This document shows, piece by piece, positions 1-7,897 of a stretch of 16,797 bases of DNA. A program made the translations under genes and the position numbers. The stretch lies in NCBI GenBank assembly GCA_947570515.1, contig CANOUM010000014.1, forward strand, positions 1 to 16,797. Direction: 5' to 3'. The DNA comes from an uncultured Clostridia bacterium. Its GTDB lineage: Bacteria; Bacillota; Clostridia; Lachnospirales; Bianqueaceae. Every line of letters starts with the position of its first letter. Position 1 is the first letter of the stretch. The notes beneath the pieces are model-generated. The model searched no databases. It had not been told where the DNA came from and was given only the letters and a program-made list of their open reading frames with translations.

Positions 1-1
1 G

Positions 2-364
2 GCAGTCTGTGATAAGCTTGTGATTATCAATCACGGCCGCATTGTGGCGATTGATACGCCGGATGCATTATCTAAAAATATCTTGCAGATTAACAAGCTG
101 GAACTGCGTATAAAGGGATCAAAAAATGATATCCTGAAGGGGATTAAAGCGATTGAAGGCGTAAAGCAGGCTGAAATCCTCAGAATACGAGAAGAAGGAA
201 CCGTTGATATCAATGTAGAAACAGAAGAGGAAGTAGATGTGAGAGAAGCGATTTTCCGTTTCTGCAGTCAAAGCGGTTATCCGATTCTGATGATGAAGAC
301 AGAAGAAATCAATTTGGAAGATATCTTCTTGCAGGTAACCGGAGAAAGAGAGGCCAGAAGATAA
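2..364 (+). CDS. ABC transporter ATP-binding protein, C-terminal part (5' end outside window)
   Basis: The reading frame is open from base 2, so this is the last 120 codons of a gene that begins upstream of the window. The first visible residues, AVCDKLVIINHGRIVAIDTP, match the stretch just after the H-loop region in ABC ATPases of the multidrug / GldA / NosF type (usual form: 'E..CDRV.II..GRIVA.G'). The rest, about 90 residues, fits the small C-terminal regulatory domain (DUF4162-like) common in ABC-2 exporter ATPases. Walker A, Walker B and the signature motif lie outside the window, so catalytic competence cannot be judged. The TAA stop is followed with no gap by the ATG of the permease gene, which implies translational coupling and a shared complex. 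The role would be to drive an ABC-2 exporter in the cytoplasmic membrane; the substrate is unknown. Confidence 0.88.
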   Translation, partial: AVCDKLVIINHGRIVAIDTPDALSKNILQINKLELRIKGSKNDILKGIKAIEGVKQAEILRIREEGTVDINVETEEEVDVREAIFRFCSQSGYPILMMKTEEINLEDIFLQVTGEREARR

Positions 365-1237
365 ATGAAAGCCATATTTTTAAAAGAACTGCGTACGTAT
401 TTTAAAAATCCGCTTGGATATGTGTTTATTGGAATGATGCTGGTTGTTTTTGGCGTATATTATTCATTATATACGATGTACTATCAGTTTGCTGATTTTT
501 ATCATGTACTCAATGCATCTTCTTCGTTGATCGTCTTTGTCGTACCGGTATTAACGATGAGAATTATGTCTGAAGAGACAAGAAATAAAACCGATCAGCT
601 GCTTCTAACATCACCGATTAAAACGTCGGGCATTGTACTGGGAAAGTTTTTTGCAGCTGCCAGCGTATTTACACTGGTTTTGCTGATCAGCATCCTGCAG
701 CCGCTCACAACCGTCTTTGGATTTAACGGCGAAATGTCAGCCGCCATGACCTCCGGCGGATATCTTGCCTTCTTTTTGCTGGGAATCACTTTCATTTCAG
801 TAGGTATGTTTATTTCGTCCCTGACAGAGAATCAGTTGATTTCAGCGGTGATTACCATTGCTGTATTTTTAATTTTGATGATGCTGGATGGAGTAGAAGC
901 AATTTTGCCTACTTCCCGATATTTTTCCTTAGGAGCCATGTTAGTGGTACTGGCGATTGTGTTATTCTTGATTTACCGGGCAATTCATGAGCTTGTTATT
1001 ACAGGAATTATTGGCGCCGGCAGCATAGCTGTCATTTTGGGGATTTTCTTTATCATTCCGGAATCCTTTGATGGACTGCTGGCAAAAATTATGTCCTCCT
1101 TGGCAATTTTTGCACGGTATAGCGACATGTTTAGCGGTGTCTTTGATTTTAGTCATCTTATTTTCTTTATATCAGTCATTATTTTCTTCCTGTTCCTCAC
1201 TTGTCAGGTCGTGGAAAAGAAGAGATGGAACGAATAG
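365..1237 (+). CDS. ABC-2 type transporter permease, GldF-like
   Basis: This 290-residue integral membrane protein has a short cytoplasmic N-terminus (KELRTYFKNPLGYV) and several hydrophobic segments, at about residues 17-35, 52-66, 92-115, 133-153, 158-178, 188-204, 210-231 and 264-281. The stretch SEETRNKTDQLLLTSPI (69-85) is the cytoplasmic coupling motif of ABC-2 permeases of the GldF / NosY type, usually 'EERR.GT.ELLLTSP'. It pairs with the ATPase directly upstream and the GldG-like and DUF4340 proteins downstream. The ATG directly follows the stop of the ATPase gene, and the end of that gene (GGAG-AAAGAGAGG, about 340-354) is purine-rich. The substrate cannot be read from the sequence. 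The family call is firm; the GldF comparison is by motif and neighbours. Confidence 0.92.
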   Translation: MKAIFLKELRTYFKNPLGYVFIGMMLVVFGVYYSLYTMYYQFADFYHVLNASSSLIVFVVPVLTMRIMSEETRNKTDQLLLTSPIKTSGIVLGKFFAAASVFTLVLLISILQPLTTVFGFNGEMSAAMTSGGYLAFFLLGITFISVGMFISSLTENQLISAVITIAVFLILMMLDGVEAILPTSRYFSLGAMLVVLAIVLFLIYRAIHELVITGIIGAGSIAVILGIFFIIPESFDGLLAKIMSSLAIFARYSDMFSGVFDFSHLIFFISVIIFFLFLTCQVVEKKRWNE

Positions 1238-1246
1238 GAGATTATC

Positions 1247-2740
1247 ATGAAAAAACTAAACTATAGAGGCTCTATGCAGCGCAAAAAGAATTTGAAATAC
1301 GGCGGCTATGCAACCATTACGACGCTGATTCTTTTGGTCGCATTGGTTTTGTGTAACGTCTTGTTTAATGAATTAGGATTTAAGGTGGACCTTACCAGTA
1401 ATGCCATGTACACGCCCAGCAGCGATACAACGGACGTACTGGATCAGCTGGAGGATGACGTCGTCATTTATGGGTTGTATAATCAGGGAACTGAGAGCAA
1501 TGATCTGAATACAAAGGTCATCAAATTGATTGAAGCCTATGTCGATATGTCAGATCATCTGGAATTTAAAAAAGTGGACCCGCTTACGGATCCGACCTTT
1601 GCCAATCAATATCTGATGGATGATTCTCAGGGGCTTCCCAACGGAAGTTTGATTATTGAAAATCAAACGACGAAAAAATTTAAAACTGTCAACATTTCTT
1701 CCATGTATGAAGTCAAAAGTGACTATTCCACGCTGACACGCAATGTAACCGGCTTTAGTGCGGAGCAGGCGCTTTCTTCTGCAATTCAGTATGTCTGCAT
1801 TACGGAGACGCCGGTGCTGCATCAGCTGCAGGGACATAGCGAGACCCTTCTCACGTCTGATTTTATTGAATATCTGAGCTACACCAACTATCAGGTAGAT
1901 ACGATGAATCTGGTGCTCGAAAATATTGAGGAGCTGGAAGCGAATACCCATACAGCTGTGCTGATTAACAATCCACGTCAGGATTTGAGTGAAAGTGAGT
2001 ATGAGATATTGCTTCGTTATATGGAAGACGGAGGCCGTATGATGTTTCTGGCTGCCAGCGATATGCCGGATCTGCCGAACTTTGAGCGGCTGCTGGCCAG
2101 ATATGGCATGAGCATTCAGCGGGGAAGCATGATTGAGACCTCGATGGATTATTATTACTCGTATCCGTTTATTCTGAAGCCGGTTTTAGGAGAGGATAAT
2201 TCGATTACGAGCTATCTGGTAGGTGACTCGAATAACTATTGTCTGATGATGCTGCCTGCTTCCATTATTATCAATCCTGAGAAGAGCAACAGTACCAAGA
2301 TCAGCGCCATTATGACGACTTCAGAGAATGCTGTCATCAAAGGCCTGAATGAGGATGGCGAAGAAAACGGAGCTGCTGTTAAGGAAGAGGGAGATATCGA
2401 AGGACCATTTAATCTTTGTGTGATTGCAGAGGAAGGAGTCAACCGCAAGGATGGTACAACAGCAGACAGCAAGCTGGTGGTTATTGGTAATTCTGATTTT
2501 ATCAATACAACATCCAATAGTCCGGTAACGACCGGAAACTATAAGCTGACGACCATTGCCTGTGATTTCCTGCAGGATTCGGTGGATAAATTATATATCA
2601 GTTCGAAGAATCTGGAGGAAGCGAAAATTGAAACAACGCAGTCTGACTTTATTTTCTACGGTCTGATCTTTACCGTTGTGATTCCGCTGATTATCATCCT
2701 CACAGGTGTCGTGATTTGGGTGAGGAGGAAGCATCTATAA
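1247..2740 (+). CDS. GldG-like membrane-anchored ABC auxiliary protein
   Basis: This 497-residue protein has one membrane helix near the N-terminus (about 23-41) and one at the extreme C-terminus (about 469-490, followed by RRKHL), with a large domain between them that is probably extracytoplasmic. VDLTSNAMYTPSSDT (47-61) corresponds to the 'DLT....YTLS..T' opening of GldG / DUF4350-type transport components. LQGHSE near residue 195 matches the family's 'L.GHGE' motif. The middle contains the 'VLINNPRQDLSESEYEILLRY' region (about 238-258), typical of the type-1 glutamine-amidotransferase-like fold of this family. The ribosome binding site AGGAG (1236-1240) overlaps the TAG stop of the permease gene. 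Proteins of this family accompany ABC-2 exporters of unknown substrate in many phyla, and in Flavobacterium are needed for gliding. Here the function is inferred from context only. Confidence 0.85.
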   Translation: MKKLNYRGSMQRKKNLKYGGYATITTLILLVALVLCNVLFNELGFKVDLTSNAMYTPSSDTTDVLDQLEDDVVIYGLYNQGTESNDLNTKVIKLIEAYVDMSDHLEFKKVDPLTDPTFANQYLMDDSQGLPNGSLIIENQTTKKFKTVNISSMYEVKSDYSTLTRNVTGFSAEQALSSAIQYVCITETPVLHQLQGHSETLLTSDFIEYLSYTNYQVDTMNLVLENIEELEANTHTAVLINNPRQDLSESEYEILLRYMEDGGRMMFLAASDMPDLPNFERLLARYGMSIQRGSMIETSMDYYYSYPFILKPVLGEDNSITSYLVGDSNNYCLMMLPASIIINPEKSNSTKISAIMTTSENAVIKGLNEDGEENGAAVKEEGDIEGPFNLCVIAEEGVNRKDGTTADSKLVVIGNSDFINTTSNSPVTTGNYKLTTIACDFLQDSVDKLYISSKNLEEAKIETTQSDFIFYGLIFTVVIPLIIILTGVVIWVRRKHL

Positions 2741-4248
2741 TGCGCAAAAAGTTGATCATCATGGCAGCCGGGATTTTAATCCTTGTTGCTGCCGTGATTG
2801 CTGTAATGAAATATAATGAGTATCAGGCTTCTCTGGAGCCTGAAGAGTCCTCGACGTCTATTGTTCTCAAAAATTTGTTTGAAAACGAAAAATCCAATAT
2901 TGCTTCTGTAAATTTAATGACGCAGAGCGATTCGATCACGCTGCTGCCCGGAGAAATCAATCCTACTAACAATGAGCTTACATGGTATCTGGAAGATCAT
3001 CCGCACTGGGAGCTAAAGCATACGTATACGAGTTTAATCTCGATGGCAACGATTTTTCAGGTGTATAAGGAGATTGAAACCGATGCATCAGGGGATCGTC
3101 TGGCTGATTTTGGCTTAGCGGTGCCCGTAGCGACGCTGACGGTTACCCTAAAAGATGGCACAGTGCAGAAAGTCATGATTGGTAATCTGTCCAGCGATCA
3201 GGAGTATGCATTTTGCATGATGGAGGGAGATGCTACAATCTACGCTTGTAATGCAACATACTACTCGTATGCCAGCTTTACCAAGGATTCGATTCGTTTG
3301 GCGACGCTGACGGAACTGAATACCAAAGGGCAGCTTTACAGCATGTTTGTACAGAAAAAAGGAGAGCGTCCGATTGAGATCCATTATAAAGATGGGATTG
3401 AAGAAGAGCTTTCTTCTACAGAAACACAGATTGTAACGAAATATGCCTTTACACAGCCCTATACGAATCCTCATGTAGAAGTTATTCAGAATCTGGACAG
3501 CGATTATTTTGTCAAGCTTGTTTCGCCGGAAATTCTGGAAACGATTGAGGTAAGCTGTACTGATTTTGATCAATATGGCTTAGGGGAAGAGCCGGAGTAT
3601 CGTGAGACCATTGTCACGCGTACGGTTGATGAAAAGGATAATACCACCTATCAATATCAGACAACAGATTATCTGTTTGGCTATACGTATGAAAAAAGCG
3701 GTACGAAATGTATTTATTTCCGTGAAGCCGGCAGCGATTTAGTGCTCGGAGTGAAAGCAGAGTGCATGGATGTACGAAGATTTGATCCATTTTATTATGT
3801 GAATAAGCTGGTCTATCTGAAGAGAATCGCAGAGATTCAGGAAGGTACAATTAGCACGGCAGATATGACACATAGCTTTTCTATCAAGAGATCGCAGAAT
3901 AATCAGGAGGAAAGTGGGTCAGAAGCACTTGCCGTATATCGGCTGGATGGAGAACTGGTGGAAGCCGATACATTCTTGGCGGTATACCGCGCTTTGATTT
4001 CGATTGCACCGGATTATGAAATTCTGAATGAAACGCCGGAGTACGATGAAACAGATCGCTTAGAGTTTACCTTTACATGCACTGACGGTACGCAGGAGTC
4101 GATTTCTTATTACCGGTTATCGGAATTTTACTATGTGACGCAGATTACTGATGATATATGGTTTGCCTGTGGAGACAGCTATATAGAGCAGGTGATCGAA
4201 AAACTGGAGGCCTGTGTACAGGCAGTTCAGAAGACGGCAGAGCCGTAA
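2740..4248 (+). CDS. DUF4340 domain membrane-anchored protein
   Basis: This 502-residue protein begins RKKLIIMAAGILILVAAV, a single N-terminal membrane anchor (about 4-23) without a clear cleavage site. A large acidic extracytoplasmic domain follows. DRLADFGLAVPVATLTVTLK, followed by a GTVQKVMIGN-type stretch (about 120-150), is the 'L..yGL..P..tv.v...dG....l.iG' signature of DUF4340, a family that regularly sits directly behind GldG-like genes. The ATG at 2740 shares one base with the TAA of the upstream gene and is preceded by GAGGAGG (2722-2728). A TTG at 2716 in the same frame would add eight residues but has no better ribosome binding site. The protein is probably an auxiliary subunit of the ABC complex, acting at the outer face of the membrane. 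It is the last gene before a strong terminator. Confidence 0.83.
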   Translation: MRKKLIIMAAGILILVAAVIAVMKYNEYQASLEPEESSTSIVLKNLFENEKSNIASVNLMTQSDSITLLPGEINPTNNELTWYLEDHPHWELKHTYTSLISMATIFQVYKEIETDASGDRLADFGLAVPVATLTVTLKDGTVQKVMIGNLSSDQEYAFCMMEGDATIYACNATYYSYASFTKDSIRLATLTELNTKGQLYSMFVQKKGERPIEIHYKDGIEEELSSTETQIVTKYAFTQPYTNPHVEVIQNLDSDYFVKLVSPEILETIEVSCTDFDQYGLGEEPEYRETIVTRTVDEKDNTTYQYQTTDYLFGYTYEKSGTKCIYFREAGSDLVLGVKAECMDVRRFDPFYYVNKLVYLKRIAEIQEGTISTADMTHSFSIKRSQNNQEESGSEALAVYRLDGELVEADTFLAVYRALISIAPDYEILNETPEYDETDRLEFTFTCTDGTQESISYYRLSEFYYVTQITDDIWFACGDSYIEQVIEKLEACVQAVQKTAEP

Positions 4249-4260
4249 AAAAGTGACGCT

Positions 4261-4308
4261 AAGCACTGCGAAAGGCTGCAAACAAGCAGCAGTTTGCAGT
4301 GCTTTTTT
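4261..4308 (+). terminator. Intrinsic terminator of the GldFG-like ABC operon
   Basis: AAGCACTGC (4261-4269) pairs with GCAGTGCTT (4296-4304). The helix continues inward with a G-T wobble, two A-T pairs, a two-base mismatch and a GCTGC/GCAGC segment closing an AAACAA loop. The stem is about 19 positions long and ends in a run of six T (4303-4308). It starts 13 bases after the stop of the DUF4340 gene. Confidence 0.93.
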
Positions 4309-4309
4309 C

Positions 4310-4338
4310 TTGCGGCGGCGTATGTTTTGTGCTATACT
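4310..4338 (+). promoter_or_regulatory. Sigma-A-type promoter for the hom-lysC-pssA-psd operon
   Basis: TTGCGG (4310-4315) and TATACT (4333-4338) are separated by 17 bases, and TGC directly before the -10 box makes it an extended -10. The predicted start of transcription lies near 4345, leaving a leader of about 30 bases, too short for a riboswitch or T-box. The -35 box begins one base after the T-run of the upstream terminator. Confidence 0.68.
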
Positions 4339-4374
4339 AAGGCATATTTATAAAAGGAAGGCAGGAAGTAAAGA

Positions 4375-4815
4375 TTGCAGAAGAGTGAGTATTTTATTGT
4401 TGATCAGCAGGCCCTTCCGGAAGTTTACGGACAGGTGGTAGAGGCAAAGCGGCTTCTGGCAAGCGGCAAGGCCGTTACCGTACAGGAGGCGGTGGAGGCT
4501 GTTGGAATCAGCCGCAGTTCATTTTATAAATATAAAGATATGATCGAACCCTTTACTGATATTGTAAGAAAGAAAACGGTGACCATTGCCGCAAAGCTTG
4601 ACGATAGACCGGGTGTGCTTCCGAGATTTTTAATGGTGCTGGAAAATGCCGGCGTCAACATTCTGACGATTCATCAGGCGGTCCCTATCAATGGACTAGC
4701 AGATGTTTCTCTCAGTATGGAGGTACTGGAGGCAGCATGGAGTATTGATCAGATCATGAATGCATTAAAAGAAGTAAACGGCGTATGTGAAATTCAGATT
4801 TTAGCAAGGGAGTAA
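4375..4815 (+). CDS. UPF0735 ACT-domain protein (PheB-like)
   Basis: This 146-residue protein fits the usual length of the UPF0735 / PheB family (about 145-150). The N-terminal half contains a helix-turn-helix-like segment (about 34-57, VTVQEAVEAVGISRSSFYKY). The C-terminal half is an ACT domain (about 68-146) with the ligand-site motif DDRPGVLPRF (76-85) and a following NAGVNILTIHQ helix-strand. ACT domains bind amino acids, so it is probably an amino-acid sensor. Its place directly in front of homoserine dehydrogenase points to threonine or another aspartate-family effector, which is inference. The start is TTG at 4375, supported by GGAAG (4364-4368) six bases upstream. It is the first gene of the operon, nine bases before hom. 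Whether the helix-turn-helix-like part binds DNA is not known to me. Confidence 0.9.
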   Translation: MQKSEYFIVDQQALPEVYGQVVEAKRLLASGKAVTVQEAVEAVGISRSSFYKYKDMIEPFTDIVRKKTVTIAAKLDDRPGVLPRFLMVLENAGVNILTIHQAVPINGLADVSLSMEVLEAAWSIDQIMNALKEVNGVCEIQILARE

Positions 4816-4824
4816 ATCACTGAC

Positions 4825-6051
4825 ATGGATATAGCAATTTTAGGATATGGTACAGTAGGTGTTGGCACAGTCAATGTAGTCACGCGAAATCGTGAAATCA
4901 TTGCCGATGACAGCGGTGAAGTACTGCGGGTGAAAGCAATATTGGATTTGAAAGATTTTCCGGGAGATCCTTATGAAGAGAAAATCGTACATAATTTTGA
5001 AGATATCCTCAATGATCCGACGATTGAGGTAGTAGCAGAGACGATGGGAGGTCTTCATCCCGCATTTGAATATATTTCACAGCTTCTCGAGGCAGGAAAA
5101 AGCGTTGTCACCTCCAATAAGGATCTGGTGGCTGCCTATGGAGAAGAGCTGCTGGAGATCGCAGCCAAGCATCATGTGGACTTTTTCTACGAAGCCAGCG
5201 TAGGCGGCGGCATTCCGATCATGCGGATGATCAATGAATGCATGATTCAGGAGCGACTGCAGGAAATCATGGCTATTTTAAACGGAACGACCAATTATAT
5301 TCTTACAGAAATGGAAGAAGAGGGAACTTCTTTTGAAGAGGCGCTGGAGGATGCACAGGAAATGGGCTATGCAGAGCTGCATCCGGAGAGCGATGTAGAG
5401 GGAATGGATGCAGCAAGAAAATTGGCCATTCTGTCAACCCATTCCTATTCAGTAGATGTAGACTGGGAACAGATTGAGAGGCGCGGAATTACCAAAATCA
5501 CGCAGGAGGATATGGCAGTTGCTAAAGCGATCGATCACCATATTAAACTGATTGCACGAAGCCGTATGAACGGCAGCCGTTTGTTTGCCGGCGTTGAACC
5601 GATGCTGCTTCCGGAAGAGCACAAGCTGGCTCAGGTTGAAGGCGTCTATAACAGCATTATGATTAAGGGAAATTGTCTTGATGATATCACGGTGCAGGGC
5701 AAGGGCGCCGGCAGTTTGCCGACAGGAAGCGCGGTGGCAGCCGATATCGTGATGGCAGCCATCAATAAAAAGGACGGCGTGACCTCTACCACCTATCATG
5801 AATATAAAAAGATTAAACCGGAAAGCTATAGCAGTCTGGGGCAGTCCTATATGCTGAGAACTGACGGAAAAGTACCGATGCCGCAGGAAGGAATTATTTC
5901 TGCGATTCAAATCGAAAATATTTACGCTTATTTTACCAAACAGATGAAGTCACAGGAGCTGCGGGATCTGATTCAGCAGCTGGAAATCAGAGGGATTCAG
6001 GTACTCAACTGTCTGGCAATGGAACAGGAGGATACGGGTGCTAATCGTTAA
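4825..6051 (+). CDS. hom: Homoserine dehydrogenase
   Basis: The enzyme reduces L-aspartate 4-semialdehyde to L-homoserine with NAD(P)H, the branch leading to threonine and methionine. Visible motifs are the Rossmann nucleotide site GYGTVG (7-12), SNKD with Lys99, EASVGGGIPI (123-132), the family signature ILNGTTNYIL (151-160), the substrate-site stretch GYAELHPESDVEGMDAARKL (181-200) with candidate catalytic Asp195 and Lys199, and GKGAGSLPTGSAVAADI (292-308). Length is 408 residues, slightly shorter than the ACT-containing form (about 430). The C-terminal part (about 335-408) is in the place of the usual ACT domain but lacks a recognisable 'DRPGVL' core, unlike the neighbouring UPF0735 protein. 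AAGGGAG (4806-4812) is a rather distant ribosome binding site (12 bases). The last 14 bases overlap lysC. Confidence 0.97.
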   Translation: MDIAILGYGTVGVGTVNVVTRNREIIADDSGEVLRVKAILDLKDFPGDPYEEKIVHNFEDILNDPTIEVVAETMGGLHPAFEYISQLLEAGKSVVTSNKDLVAAYGEELLEIAAKHHVDFFYEASVGGGIPIMRMINECMIQERLQEIMAILNGTTNYILTEMEEEGTSFEEALEDAQEMGYAELHPESDVEGMDAARKLAILSTHSYSVDVDWEQIERRGITKITQEDMAVAKAIDHHIKLIARSRMNGSRLFAGVEPMLLPEEHKLAQVEGVYNSIMIKGNCLDDITVQGKGAGSLPTGSAVAADIVMAAINKKDGVTSTTYHEYKKIKPESYSSLGQSYMLRTDGKVPMPQEGIISAIQIENIYAYFTKQMKSQELRDLIQQLEIRGIQVLNCLAMEQEDTGANR

Positions 6052-7252
6052 AAAATATGGAGGAAGTTCTGTTGCCACGCCGGAAAGAGTGCGCAATGTA
6101 GCCCGGCAAATTATAGAGGATGTTGAGGCAGGACACCGCATTGTAGTGGTTTTATCCGCACAGGGAAAAACGACGGATCAGCTGCTGGCGAGAGCCAGAG
6201 AAATGAATCCCAATCCTTCCAGACGTGAACTGGACATGCTGATCAGTACAGGAGAACAGCAGTCAGTGGCACTTATGGCTATAACGCTGCAGTCGATGGG
6301 ATATCAGGCGGTATCGCTCAATGCATTTCAGGTACCCATGTATACAAACAAGGTGTATGGCAGCGCTCGTCTGGAGAGAATCGGAACGGAGCGGCTGGAA
6401 GCTGAGCTTGACTGCGGAAATGTCGTTCTGGTTACCGGTTTTCAGGGAATAAACCGATATGAAGATGTAACCACGCTGGGACGGGGCGGATCCGATACAA
6501 CGGCTGTTGCTCTGGCAGCGGCGCTGCATGCAGATCGCTGCCAGATCTATACGGATGTAGAGGGGGTCTATACAGCGGATCCGCGTTATGTAAAAAATGC
6601 GCGTAAGCTAGCCGAAATTGGATATGATGAAATGCTGGAACTCGCCTCTACCGGGGCAAAGGTTCTGCACAACCGCTGTGTAGAGATGGCTAAAAAATAT
6701 AATGTAGAGATCGAGGTACTTTCCAGCATGGTGAAAGCAACGGGGACGATAGTAAAGGAGGATTCGCTGGTGGAACGAATGATGGTGAGCGGCGTGGCCG
6801 CTGATAAAAACGTGGCGCGCATTTCTGTAATGAGGATTCCGGACAGGCCGGGAAAAGCATTCTCTCTTTTTAATTTATTGTCCCAAAATGATATCAATGT
6901 TGATATTATTTTGCAGTCGATCGGACACGACGGAACTAAAGATATCTCATTTACAGTAGCAGAGGATAGCGCTGATGAAGCGGTTGCCATTTTGCAGGAG
7001 CATCTGGGGCAGCTGGAAGCGGCAGAAGTCACTTGCTTTAAGGATGTGGCCAAGGTTTCGCTGGTAGGAGCCGGTATGGTTTCCAACTCCGGTATCGCAA
7101 CGCAGATGTTTGAGGCGCTTTATAATGCGCATGTTAATATTCGGATGATTTCAACATCTGAGATCAAAATTTCTGTTTTAATTGATGAAGATCAAGTAGA
7201 AGAAGCTGTGGTCGCGATCCATGATCAATTTCGATTATATGAGAAAAAATAA
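6038..7252 (+). CDS. lysC: Aspartate kinase with two C-terminal ACT domains
   Basis: Aspartate kinase phosphorylates L-aspartate, the first step towards lysine, threonine and methionine, and diaminopimelate for the cell wall. Motifs are KYGGSSV (6-12), STGEQQS (70-76), GRGGSDTTA (148-156), YTDVEGVYTADPR (171-183) and STGAKVLH (204-211), all of the amino-acid kinase fold. Two ACT domains follow (about 258-330, with MRIPDRPGKAFSLF, and about 338-404, with ISTSEIKISVLI). Length is 404 residues, the usual size of Bacillus-type monofunctional aspartokinase (about 400-410). Translation starts at GTG 6038 with AGGAGG (6026-6031) six bases upstream, inside the end of hom, so the two are probably coupled. 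A second internal start may yield a separate regulatory subunit (see 6754-6772). The ACT domains imply feedback control; which amino acid inhibits cannot be told from the sequence. Confidence 0.97.
   Translation: MLIVKKYGGSSVATPERVRNVARQIIEDVEAGHRIVVVLSAQGKTTDQLLARAREMNPNPSRRELDMLISTGEQQSVALMAITLQSMGYQAVSLNAFQVPMYTNKVYGSARLERIGTERLEAELDCGNVVLVTGFQGINRYEDVTTLGRGGSDTTAVALAAALHADRCQIYTDVEGVYTADPRYVKNARKLAEIGYDEMLELASTGAKVLHNRCVEMAKKYNVEIEVLSSMVKATGTIVKEDSLVERMMVSGVAADKNVARISVMRIPDRPGKAFSLFNLLSQNDINVDIILQSIGHDGTKDISFTVAEDSADEAVAILQEHLGQLEAAEVTCFKDVAKVSLVGAGMVSNSGIATQMFEALYNAHVNIRMISTSEIKISVLIDEDQVEEAVVAIHDQFRLYEKK
6754..6772 (+). promoter_or_regulatory. Internal ribosome binding site and GTG start for an aspartokinase beta subunit
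   Basis: AAAGGAGG (6754-6761) lies inside lysC, eight bases before an in-frame GTG (6770-6772, codon 245). A product starting here would have 160 residues and consist of the two ACT domains only. In Bacillus subtilis aspartokinase II, the beta subunit is made from an in-frame internal start near codon 247 of the same gene. Site quality and position agree, but use of the site here is inference. Confidence 0.6.
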
Positions 7253-7267
7253 GAGGGGGAGAGAAAA

Positions 7268-7897
7268 ATGATGATTGGATATTATAATCCTTCGGTCATT
7301 TTGACCTATGTGGGTCTGGCTGCCGCCGTGATTGGAATGAGCTTTGCCTTAGAGGGGAATATACAGGTGGCCGGCATGCTAATCATGGTATCCAGCGTAT
7401 GCGATATGTTTGACGGAGGAATCGCCCGGTTAGTGAAACGCAATGAAGAAGAGAAACGATTTGGTATTCAAATTGATTCTCTCTGTGATCTGATCTGTTT
7501 TGGCATTTTTCCTGCGATGATCGGATATGGACTGGGGATCAGAGGATGGCTCGGTATAGGCGCTATGGTATTTTTTGTGCTTTGCGGCGTCATCCGCTTG
7601 GGATATTTCAATGTGCAGGAAGAAATTCGTCAGCAGCAAACGGAGGAAAAACGACACTATTATCAAGGCCTTCCCATTACAACTTCGGGAGCCTTGGCAC
7701 CGCTTTGTCTAATGCTGACATTAGCATGCGGCGGCAATTTCCAAATTGTGTATACGGTGTTTCTTTTTATAACAGGTCTTGCCTTTATCCTGGATTTTCC
7801 AGTAAGAAAGCCGCATGGGATGTATAAATGGTTTTTACTGGTTGTCGATATTACGATTTTTGTGTGTCTGTACTTTTTCGGAGGAAAAATCGGATGA
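7268..7897 (+). CDS. pssA: CDP-diacylglycerol--serine O-phosphatidyltransferase
   Basis: This 209-residue polytopic membrane protein would transfer the phosphatidyl group from CDP-diacylglycerol to L-serine, giving phosphatidylserine. The CDP-alcohol phosphatidyltransferase motif is complete in its key residues: Asp46, Asp49-Gly50, Ala53-Arg54, Gly66, Asp70 and Asp74. The spacing between AR and G is 11 residues rather than the usual eight, a three-residue insertion (LVKRNEEEKRF). Four to six hydrophobic segments surround the motif, and the family fold normally has six helices. ATG codons occur at 7268 and 7271, with GAGGGGGAGAG (7253-7263) just upstream. The 15-base gap to lysC places it in the same operon. 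The serine assignment rests on the short PssA form and on the psd gene that overlaps its end. Confidence 0.93.
   Translation: MMIGYYNPSVILTYVGLAAAVIGMSFALEGNIQVAGMLIMVSSVCDMFDGGIARLVKRNEEEKRFGIQIDSLCDLICFGIFPAMIGYGLGIRGWLGIGAMVFFVLCGVIRLGYFNVQEEIRQQQTEEKRHYYQGLPITTSGALAPLCLMLTLACGGNFQIVYTVFLFITGLAFILDFPVRKPHGMYKWFLLVVDITIFVCLYFFGGKIG

Noticed and set aside
4339..4374. Riboswitch, T-box or leader peptide in front of the hom operon
   Set aside because: The leader between the predicted transcription start and the TTG start is only about 30 bases, too short for any of these.
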